DNA from: Candidatus Kapaibacterium sp.
Lineage (GTDB): Bacteria; Bacteroidota; Ignavibacteria; Kapaibacteriales; UBA2268
Assembly (NCBI GenBank): GCA_030835065.1
Contig: JAUQWR010000473.1
Coordinates: forward strand, 1 to 8,094
Length of the DNA stretch: 8,094 bases
Reading direction: 5' to 3'
In this document: positions 1 through 5,860 of the stretch, piece by piece
Layout of the letters: each line of letters begins with the position of its first letter
How positions within the stretch are numbered: the first letter of the stretch is position 1
The notes under the pieces: model-generated
The model's input: only the letters and a program-made list of their open reading frames with translations
The model's database searches: none
What the model was told of the DNA's origin: nothing
Made by a program: the position numbers and the translations under genes

Positions 1-823
1 ATCTGCAGATTCCAGACAGGTATTTAAATATCTTGATGTTGGTACAGCAAAACCTACTTCTGAAGAAAGAAGTCAAGCTGTACATCATTTTATTGATTTC
101 TTAGAACCTAATGATTATTATAGTGCCGGAGTATTTGGCGACCAAGCCTATGCAAAAGTTCAAGAATTGCAAAGCAATGGAATTATTCCAATTGTTGTTG
201 GTGGTTCAGGTCTTTATATTAAAGCTTTGTGCGAAGGATTTTTTAAAGATGAAAATTCCAATTCTGATAATTCGATAAGAATAAAATTAGAAAACGAACT
301 TAATGAATTGGGTTTAGATAATTTATATGACAGATTAAAAGAAATTGATCCAAAATCTGCCGATTTATATATTGAAAAAAATCCCAGAAGAATCATTAGA
401 GCTTTGGAATATTTTGAAATTACCGGAATACCTTTTTCTCAAGCTCATCAACTATTTGATACTAAGCGCGAGTTAGAGCCATTGTATTTTGGAATTTTTC
501 ACGATAGGAATTTGCTTTATAATAGAATAAATATTCGTTCGGAAATTATGTGGAAATCTGGTATCATTGAAGAAACTAAAAAAGTGCTATCTATGGGGTT
601 TTCCAAAGAGCTTAATTCATTGAATACTGTAGGATATAAAGAGACTATTGCATTTCTTGAAGGCAAAATATCTGAATATGAAGCTATAGAAAAAATTAGC
701 CAAAATACCAGAAGATATGCCAAAAGGCAAATGACTTGGTTTAGACAATATGATGATATGACTTGGCTTAGCGGTAGTCCTAAAGAATGTGCTAAGAAAA
801 TTTATGAGCAAATTCTTGATTAA
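1..823 (+). CDS. miaA: tRNA dimethylallyltransferase MiaA, 5'-truncated by the window edge
   Basis: MiaA transfers the dimethylallyl group of DMAPP to N6 of A37 in tRNAs that read codons beginning with U, stabilising codon-anticodon pairing in the cytoplasm. The reading frame is open from base 2 and gives 273 residues; base 1 is the last base of the preceding codon. Visible family signatures in order are SADSRQV at residues 1-7, followed by DVGTAKP; VVGGSGLYI near residues 65-73; NPRRIIRALEYFEITG in the middle; the TVGYKE segment; and the C-terminal TRRYAKRQ-TWFR signature near 236-247. The start codon and P-loop (usually GPTASGKT), roughly 35 residues by comparison with full-length MiaA, lie upstream of the window, so the gene is cut by the edge and not broken. 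The TTG at 167 is an internal leucine codon. Codon use is AT-rich (TTA, AGA), like most neighbours. Identification is very secure. Confidence 0.96.
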   Translation, partial: SADSRQVFKYLDVGTAKPTSEERSQAVHHFIDFLEPNDYYSAGVFGDQAYAKVQELQSNGIIPIVVGGSGLYIKALCEGFFKDENSNSDNSIRIKLENELNELGLDNLYDRLKEIDPKSADLYIEKNPRRIIRALEYFEITGIPFSQAHQLFDTKRELEPLYFGIFHDRNLLYNRINIRSEIMWKSGIIEETKKVLSMGFSKELNSLNTVGYKETIAFLEGKISEYEAIEKISQNTRRYAKRQMTWFRQYDDMTWLSGSPKECAKKIYEQILD

Positions 824-852
824 TTGCTTATTTTCGCTTATTGATTAATTTG
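816..852 (+). repeat. Short interleaved direct repeats between miaA and dacB
   Basis: The 10-mer TTGATTAATT occurs at 816-825, overlapping the miaA stop, and again at 841-850. Between and overlapping these copies the 7-mer GCTTATT occurs at 826-832 and 836-842, exactly one helical turn apart. The two patterns are seen directly. Whether they bind a protein, reflect a small local duplication, or are chance in AT-rich DNA cannot be decided from sequence alone. Confidence 0.45.
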
Positions 853-856
853 TATT

Positions 857-864
857 TATTTTTG
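857..864 (+). promoter_or_regulatory. Possible Bacteroidetes-type -7 promoter element before dacB
   Basis: TATTTTTG matches the TAnnTTTG element recognised by the primary sigma factor of Bacteroidota. It ends 10 bp before the dacB ATG, so transcription from it would give an extremely short leader. No convincing TTTG or TTG -33 element lies at the expected distance upstream, which lowers confidence. It could be chance in this T-rich gap, with dacB read instead from a promoter upstream of miaA. Confidence 0.35.
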
Positions 865-874
865 AAATGAAATC

Positions 875-2569
875 ATGAAATATATATTTTACGTTATTTG
901 TTTTCTTTTTATTAGTTTTTCTTTTGCAGATTCTGCACCTGCAAAAAAGAAAAAAATATTACCAAAATCTAAAAAAATAGTAAAGCCGGTAGCACAAACT
1001 AAAGTATTTCCTATCGTTCCCAAAGATACGATAAAAAGTTTGTCAAATTTAGTTAATTCAATTTCAGGTTTGATTAATAATCCAGGACTGGCAAAAACTA
1101 ATTATGGTATTGCTATTTATTCTGTGGATAGCAATAAGTTTTGCTACACTCATAATCATCAATTGCCATTAATTCCAGCTTCGGTTAGCAAATTGTTTAC
1201 TACATTTTCTACATTAAATTATTTGGGATCTAATCCTCAGATAAAAACAACTGTCTATACAGATGCAAGCCAAATATCATCCGAACTCAATGGAAATATA
1301 TATATTTATGGTAGAGGTGATGCATTTCTCTCAATTAATGATTTAGAATTAATTGCCGAAAAAATCAAAAATCTGGGTATTAAAAAAATAAATGGTTCAG
1401 TCTATTGCGATCCTAGTTTCTTTGATAAAGAATATAACAGATTTAAATATAGCGGAGACTTAGATGAGGTAGAGCCAGTAGCTCCGGTAACGCCTCTATC
1501 TTTAGAGAAAAACACAATTACTGTGGTTGCTTCTGCCGGTGCTATTGGTGGAAAACCAGTGAATATACAAATATTTCCAAATTCATCTTCAATTATTAAA
1601 GTAAATAATGCTATAGTATCTGCACCTGCAAGAAGAAAACCAAGCAAAGGAAAAAAACGTGCAGATAATATGATAAATATAGAATCAGACGAAATATATC
1701 CAAATGGCACACAATCCTATGGTGATACCAATAATGATTTTGCAATGTTGCTAAAACCTAAAAATGTATCAAAGAAAATCAATCCTACAAAGAAAGAAAA
1801 CCGTGGTGGTTTGTCGATTAGTTCGAGCTTATCGCCCGAAGGTAAGCAAATAATAACAGTATCAGGGAGCTTATCTGCAAACAGTTCAGTTACAAAATAT
1901 TTTACTATTCAAAATTCAGATATATATGTTGCTGGCGCTTTGTATGATAGAATCAGAGCAGCTGGTATTCAAATAAAAGGTGGTATAGCAAGAAAGAAAA
2001 TGTCTGAATCTGGTAAAAAAACTATTCAATTAGTAGAATTTTCCAGACCATTTTCGAGTATGTTGAATATAATAAATAAATTTAGTGATAATTTTTTGGC
2101 TGAACACTCTTTTAAACTATTGGGTGGATATATAAATCATGATAATAATAAATTAGGTGCTACCAGTTATTATGCTAAATTATTTGATAGTCTCAAAATT
2201 CCTTTTGCCGGATGTCAGTTTAATGATGGTTCTGGTTTATCGAGAAGAAATAGAGCTACAACTGAAACAATATGCCTCATGCTGGATAAAGCTCATGATT
2301 TGAGCATTGGAAAATATTTGGATTCATCACTTTCTATAGCCGGTCGTGACGGTACTTTAAGAAAAAGGTTTAAATATACACCAGCAGAAGCTAATCTAAG
2401 AGGAAAGACCGGAACACACTCAAATGTAAGTGCGTTGGCAGGCTATGTTAAGTCATTAGATGGTGAAACATTTGCTTTTGCATTTATTTTTAATGGTTCG
2501 AATGTAGGTCTATATAAACAGATTGAAAATACTATTGGAACACTTATATCTCAATTGAATAGAAAATGA
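875..2569 (+). CDS. dacB: D-alanyl-D-alanine carboxypeptidase/endopeptidase, PBP4 (peptidase S13) family
   Basis: This is a 564-residue exported serine peptidase that trims or cleaves peptidoglycan peptide side chains in the periplasm. Residues 1-18 form a signal peptide with likely cleavage after FSFA, followed by a Lys-rich linker (about 22-37). All three penicillin-binding motifs are present: SVSK at 103-106 with nucleophile Ser103 in the context PASVSK, SDN at 404-406, and KTG at 511-513 in LRGKTGTHSN. About 300 residues separate the SxxK and SxN motifs, which is the hallmark of the S13 family with its extra domains. The protein is longer than E. coli DacB (477 aa). Some of the excess is in basic, low-complexity stretches near 251-264 and 294-310, probably surface loops. 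No lipobox is seen. The ATG at 875 is chosen because it opens the signal peptide; there is no Shine-Dalgarno. The stop overlaps the next start (ATGA). Whether carboxypeptidase or endopeptidase activity dominates is not readable from sequence. Confidence 0.93.
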   Translation: MKYIFYVICFLFISFSFADSAPAKKKKILPKSKKIVKPVAQTKVFPIVPKDTIKSLSNLVNSISGLINNPGLAKTNYGIAIYSVDSNKFCYTHNHQLPLIPASVSKLFTTFSTLNYLGSNPQIKTTVYTDASQISSELNGNIYIYGRGDAFLSINDLELIAEKIKNLGIKKINGSVYCDPSFFDKEYNRFKYSGDLDEVEPVAPVTPLSLEKNTITVVASAGAIGGKPVNIQIFPNSSSIIKVNNAIVSAPARRKPSKGKKRADNMINIESDEIYPNGTQSYGDTNNDFAMLLKPKNVSKKINPTKKENRGGLSISSSLSPEGKQIITVSGSLSANSSVTKYFTIQNSDIYVAGALYDRIRAAGIQIKGGIARKKMSESGKKTIQLVEFSRPFSSMLNIINKFSDNFLAEHSFKLLGGYINHDNNKLGATSYYAKLFDSLKIPFAGCQFNDGSGLSRRNRATTETICLMLDKAHDLSIGKYLDSSLSIAGRDGTLRKRFKYTPAEANLRGKTGTHSNVSALAGYVKSLDGETFAFAFIFNGSNVGLYKQIENTIGTLISQLNRK

Positions 2570-3384
2570 AAGCATTGACAAAAATATCAATATATCTTAT
2601 TTTAATATTTGTAGCAATAGCTATGATATTCCCTATGGCATGGATGATAATTCTATCTTTAAAAGAATATCCGGAGTCATTAGGTGGATTTTTTAATATT
2701 ATTTTTTCAGATTATACAATCAAAAATTATTCAGAAGCATTAGTTTCAGATTCCTTTGATATTTATTTTTCAAATTCATTGATTGTTGCATTTTTTGTTA
2801 CTTTAGGTAATATTATTTTTTGTTTAATGGCTGGATATGCTCTAGCAAGAAGGAATACAAAGTTTAATACATTAATTTGGCTATCGATATTAGGAGTTAT
2901 TATAATTCCACATCATGTTGTAATGATTCCCCTATATAGATTGATAGTAGAATTTGGCTGGATAAATACTTATTATGCACTTATAGTGCCATGGTTAGTA
3001 ACTCCATTTGGAATATTTTTAATAAGACAGTATATAATTACTTTACCAAGAGATATAGAAGATGCTGCCCGAATTGATGGAGCAGGCGAATGGTATATTT
3101 TATTTAGAGTAGTTGCACCTCTTTGCAAACCAATTCTAACGGTTCTTGCGATTTATACTTTTCTTGGCAATTGGAATTCCTTTTTAATGCCATTCTTATT
3201 GACAAATGAAATAGATTATCGTACATTACCAGTAGGATTGACATTTTACTTAGGCAAGCAATCAATAGATTGGGGGCATTTGATGGCTGGAGCAGGAATG
3301 TCTGCTCTTCCAATAATTATTCTTTTCATTTTTTTCCAAAAGAAAATTATTAATGGACTTACAGCCGGAGCTCTTAAAGAATAA
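2566..3384 (+). CDS. Carbohydrate ABC transporter permease, CUT1 family (MalG/UgpE-like)
   Basis: This 272-residue integral membrane protein has about six hydrophobic segments, roughly at residues 8-31, 69-93, 103-124, 135-155, 187-211 and 240-257. The EAA loop that docks on the ATPase reads EDAARIDGAGEWY from residue 165, followed by the typical P-hydrophobic run and GNWNSFL. The C-terminus NGLTAGALKE matches the end typical of MalG/UgpE/LacG-type permeases. Such proteins are one half of a heterodimeric permease importing sugars or glycerol-phosphate compounds. No partner permease, ATPase or substrate-binding protein is present in the window, so the substrate cannot be inferred. The start overlaps the dacB stop in an ATGA junction, implying translational coupling; there is no separate promoter or clear Shine-Dalgarno. 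The protein appears full length and intact. The family call is strong; the physiological role is unknown. Confidence 0.9.
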   Translation: MKALTKISIYLILIFVAIAMIFPMAWMIILSLKEYPESLGGFFNIIFSDYTIKNYSEALVSDSFDIYFSNSLIVAFFVTLGNIIFCLMAGYALARRNTKFNTLIWLSILGVIIIPHHVVMIPLYRLIVEFGWINTYYALIVPWLVTPFGIFLIRQYIITLPRDIEDAARIDGAGEWYILFRVVAPLCKPILTVLAIYTFLGNWNSFLMPFLLTNEIDYRTLPVGLTFYLGKQSIDWGHLMAGAGMSALPIIILFIFFQKKIINGLTAGALKE

Positions 3385-3677
3385 TGAAAAAGAAACAAAA
3401 AGAAGCTCAAACTATAGGAAATGTACTCCAACAAATTATAGAAAATCAAGGTTGGGGAGAGAAGATTGCTTTCGAAAGAATTAAAAACAAAGCACATGAT
3501 TATTTTGGTGCTGCCGCAAATCATATTGTAATAAAAAAGCTAGAAAATTCAATACTTTATATATCTTGCGAGAGCTCTTCATGGAGAGCTGAAATAAAGC
3601 TCAGAGAAAATAATATTGTGGAAAAAATTAATGAAAAATTTGGCAAAAATACTGTAAATGAACTAAAAATTCGCTAA
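3384..3677 (+). CDS. DUF721 / DciA-like protein, probable replicative helicase accessory factor
   Basis: This 97-residue cytoplasmic protein resembles the DUF721 family, whose characterised member DciA helps load the replicative helicase DnaB in bacteria lacking DnaC. Visible family features are a short helical N-terminus (10-35), the FG segment at 41-42, the strand and turn NSILYISCESSSWRAEI at about 55-71, and the closing KINEKFGKNTVNELKIR (81-97), resembling the usual iN..lG...v..i..R end. The Trp commonly found about five residues before the glycine appears to be Ala37 here, by alignment from memory. The start overlaps the permease stop in a TAATG junction (1 bp shared), implying reinitiation. 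gyrB follows 61 bp downstream. DUF721 genes commonly sit next to recF and gyrB, which supports the call. Family membership is likely; helicase-loading function is inferred from the family and untested for this short form. Confidence 0.8.
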   Translation: MKKKQKEAQTIGNVLQQIIENQGWGEKIAFERIKNKAHDYFGAAANHIVIKKLENSILYISCESSSWRAEIKLRENNIVEKINEKFGKNTVNELKIR

Positions 3678-3681
3678 AAAA

Positions 3682-3708
3682 TTGTTATTTTTGTATGATT
3701 TATATAAT
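3682..3708 (+). promoter_or_regulatory. Candidate gyrB promoter region
   Basis: The 61-bp gap before gyrB holds two overlapping promoter readings. One is TATTTTTG at 3686-3693, an exact match to the Bacteroidota TAnnTTTG -7 element, without a visible -33 partner. The other is a perfect TATAAT at 3703-3708, with TTGTTA at 3682-3687 as a possible -35 at a short 15-bp spacing. Either would start transcription about 20-40 nt before the gyrB ATG. Independent expression of gyrB is plausible because its codon use differs from that of the upstream trio, but read-through from the trio is equally possible. Confidence 0.45.
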
Positions 3709-3724
3709 TGAATACTAATATCTT

Positions 3725-3728
3725 AGGA
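3725..3728 (+). promoter_or_regulatory. Weak ribosome binding site of gyrB
   Basis: AGGA lies 10 nt before the gyrB ATG. It is the best purine-rich match upstream of any start in this window; most other genes have none. It supports the ATG at 3739, but it is only four bases long. Confidence 0.4.
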
Positions 3729-3738
3729 TTTCGAATAA

Positions 3739-5778
3739 ATGGAAAATAAAACTCTTGAAGAACTCGAACTGAAAAACGAAGCACATTATGGTGAAGATAG
3801 TATCAAAGTGCTAGAGGGTCTCGAAGCAGTTAGAAAACGTCCGGCGATGTATATAGGTGATGTCGGCGAAAGAGGTTTGCATCACTTGATCAATGAAGTT
3901 GTTGATAACTCTATCGATGAAGCTCTTGCTGGTTATTGTAAGAATATTATCGTTACTCTTCACTCGGATGGTTCATGTTCTGTTCAAGATGATGGTCGTG
4001 GTATTCCAACTGGTATTCATCCCGAAAAGAAAATTCCGACACTTGAATTGGTTATGTGTACTCTTCATGCCGGTGGTAAGTTCGACAAAAACTCATATAA
4101 AGTTTCTGGCGGTCTTCATGGCGTTGGTGTGTCTTGCGTTAATGCTCTATCGACAGTTATGACTGTTACTGTAGAGCGCGAAGGCAAAATTTACCAACAA
4201 ACCTATAGAGAAGGTATTCCGGTTTCTGGTGTTGAAGTGATTGGTGATACAAATAAAACTGGTACTAATACAAAATTTCTACCCGACCCAACTATTTTCA
4301 AGACTGTTGTCTTCAAATTTGATAAAGTTGCAGATAGACTTAGGGAATTAGCTTTTTTGAATCCACAAGTCAATATTGTAATTAAAGACGAAATTGAAGA
4401 TATCGAAGAAGTTTATAATTATAAAGGCGGTTTAGTAGATTTCGTTAATTACGTAGATTCTGCTAATACCGCAGTTACTAAACCAGTTTTAGTAACCGGT
4501 AGCGATGAGCAATTCAATACTGAAGTTGAAATTTGCTTCCAATATAATTCATCATATAGTGAAACATTATTGAGCTACGTGAATAATATTAATACTCACG
4601 AAGGTGGAACTCACGTAAGTGGATTCCGTTCCGCTCTTACTCGTACTATGAATGCTTATGCAAGTAATAATAAACTTGTAAAAAATCAATTGGTAGGTGA
4701 CGACTTTAGAGAAGGCCTTACTGCTGTTGTATCAGTTAAAGTTCCGGAACCTTTGTTCGAAGGTCAAACCAAAACAAAATTGGGTAATGGCGAAATCGAA
4801 GGTATAGTTCGACAAATTGTAAACGAAAAACTTACTCAATTTTTAGATTCAAATCCAACTGAAGCCAAAAGAATTATTGACAAAGCAAATACTGCTGCAG
4901 AAGCTCGTATTGCTGCAAAAAAATCCAGAGATTTAGTTCGTAGAAAAAATGCTCTTGAGTCTTCTACTCTTCCCGGAAAATTAGCTGATTGCTCTATGAG
5001 CACTCCCGAAGATTGCGAAATATTCATTGTGGAGGGCGATTCGGCGGGTGGATCTGCCAAGCAAGGCAGAGATAGAAGGTTTCAAGCTATTTTGCCACTT
5101 AAAGGTAAAATATTGAACGTTCAAAAAGCTGCTCCAAATAAAATTCTTGAAAATGAAGAAATTCGCACTATTATTACTGCTATTGGTGCTGGTTTTTCTT
5201 TGTCAAGAGATGCTGATAGCAGTAATGGCAATGGAAAAGAAAGAGATTTTGATCCAGAAAAATCAAGATATGGCAAGATTATTCTCATGGCAGATGCCGA
5301 TGTGGATGGTTCGCATATTAGAACTCTGCTCTTGACTTTCTTTTTCAATTTTATGCGCGAATTAATTACTCGCGGTATGCTTTATATTGCTCAACCACCT
5401 TTATACAAAATTAAAAAAGGTAAGCAAGAGCATTATGCATATAATGATCAAGAACGTAATGAAACTATCGAAAGATTAAGGAAAGATAATCCTAACTCCA
5501 AACTTGCTGTTATCACTGAAGAAGGTGAGGAACTCGATAACGAAGAAGTTCGCAAAACCGGTATTGTAATTTCAAGATTTAAAGGTTTGGGCGAAATGAA
5601 TCCCGATCAATTGTGGGAAACTACAATGAATCCCGAAACACGTACTCTTTTGAAAGTTAATATTGAAGATGCCGCAAAAGCTAATATTGTCTTCCAAACT
5701 TTGATGGGAGATAAAGTAGAACCAAGAAGAGAATTTATTGAGCATAATGCCCAATATGTAAAAAATCTTGATGTTTAA
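3739..5778 (+). CDS. gyrB: DNA gyrase subunit B
   Basis: GyrB is the ATPase and TOPRIM subunit of DNA gyrase (A2B2), which introduces negative supercoils. The 679-residue protein has an N-terminal GHKL ATPase domain: NEVVDNSIDEA at 52-62 with Glu53 and Asn57, DDGRGIP at 84-90, the ATP lid GGLHGVG at 124-130, Arg147 in EREGK, and the QTK loop at 343-345. The TOPRIM domain has EGDSAGGSAKQGR from Glu432, PLKGKILNV at 453-461, and the metal-binding DADVDGSH at 519-526. The C-terminal part has QPPLYKIKKGK, RFKGLGEMNPDQLWETTMNP and the terminal FIEHNAQYVKNLD. These last segments and PLKGKILNV favour GyrB over ParE. It lacks the roughly 165-residue insertion of E. coli GyrB. An unusual 13-14 residue Ser/Asn/Gly-rich insertion lies near 487-503. 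Residues matching E. coli quinolone-site Asp426 and Lys447 (here Asp434 and Lys455) are unchanged. Codons lean to CGT, CTT and CTC more than in neighbours, as expected for high expression. gyrA is not in the window. Confidence 0.98.
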   Translation: MENKTLEELELKNEAHYGEDSIKVLEGLEAVRKRPAMYIGDVGERGLHHLINEVVDNSIDEALAGYCKNIIVTLHSDGSCSVQDDGRGIPTGIHPEKKIPTLELVMCTLHAGGKFDKNSYKVSGGLHGVGVSCVNALSTVMTVTVEREGKIYQQTYREGIPVSGVEVIGDTNKTGTNTKFLPDPTIFKTVVFKFDKVADRLRELAFLNPQVNIVIKDEIEDIEEVYNYKGGLVDFVNYVDSANTAVTKPVLVTGSDEQFNTEVEICFQYNSSYSETLLSYVNNINTHEGGTHVSGFRSALTRTMNAYASNNKLVKNQLVGDDFREGLTAVVSVKVPEPLFEGQTKTKLGNGEIEGIVRQIVNEKLTQFLDSNPTEAKRIIDKANTAAEARIAAKKSRDLVRRKNALESSTLPGKLADCSMSTPEDCEIFIVEGDSAGGSAKQGRDRRFQAILPLKGKILNVQKAAPNKILENEEIRTIITAIGAGFSLSRDADSSNGNGKERDFDPEKSRYGKIILMADADVDGSHIRTLLLTFFFNFMRELITRGMLYIAQPPLYKIKKGKQEHYAYNDQERNETIERLRKDNPNSKLAVITEEGEELDNEEVRKTGIVISRFKGLGEMNPDQLWETTMNPETRTLLKVNIEDAAKANIVFQTLMGDKVEPRREFIEHNAQYVKNLDV

Positions 5779-5794
5779 TTAGATGATGTTACAC

Positions 5795-5837
5795 AAAACG
5801 AAATGCGGTAATCGTCTATTGCCACATTTCGTTTTTT
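5795..5837 (+). terminator. Rho-independent terminator after gyrB
   Basis: A 17-nt arm AAAACGAAATGCGGTAA (5795-5811) pairs with TTGCCACATTTCGTTTT (5819-5835) across the 7-nt loop TCGTCTA. There are 11 perfect pairs at the base, one C/A mismatch, two G-C pairs, one G-U wobble and two A-T pairs. A run of six T (5832-5837) closes the structure. It begins 17 bp after the gyrB stop. Because the outer stem is A/T at both ends, the hairpin could also terminate transcription from the other strand, although no minus-strand gene faces it here. Confidence 0.9.
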
Positions 5838-5846
5838 ATTTATATG
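5819..5846 (+). promoter_or_regulatory. Possible hydrolase promoter embedded in the terminator
   Basis: Only 23 bp separate the terminator T-run from the hydrolase ATG at 5861. The one sigma70-like pair I can find is TTGCCA (5819-5824), inside the 3' arm of the hairpin, and TATATG (5841-5846), at 16-bp spacing. The -10 box is a poor match, and no TAnnTTTG element is present. This is a weak candidate; terminator read-through from gyrB is the alternative source of expression. Confidence 0.25.
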
Positions 5847-5860
5847 AAAATGGAACTGTC

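Noticed and set aside
167..169. TTG as a possible start of miaA
   Set aside because: The frame continues upstream to the window edge with conserved MiaA sequence (SADSRQV, DVGTAKP), so this is an internal leucine codon.
1402..1710. Open frame of about 100 codons on the minus strand inside dacB
   Set aside because: It is antisense to a well-supported gene, has no recognisable motif or ribosome site, and is explained by the coding strand's codon pattern.
3246..3524. Minus-strand open frame across the permease-DUF721 junction
   Set aside because: It overlaps two confident + strand genes and shows no family signature; its hydrophobic stretches are an AT-rich artefact.
3677..3692. AAAAAT-TGTT-ATTTTT hairpin just after the DUF721 stop
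   Set aside because: The stem is six A-T pairs only, far too weak for a terminator, and it overlaps the candidate gyrB promoter.
3893..4162. Second + strand open frame within gyrB
   Set aside because: It lies fully inside the GyrB ATPase domain in another frame and shows no independent evidence of coding.
5783..5860. In-frame upstream ATG that would extend the hydrolase by 26 residues
   Set aside because: This stretch contains the gyrB terminator hairpin, and the extension would bury a clear signal peptide that begins at 5861.
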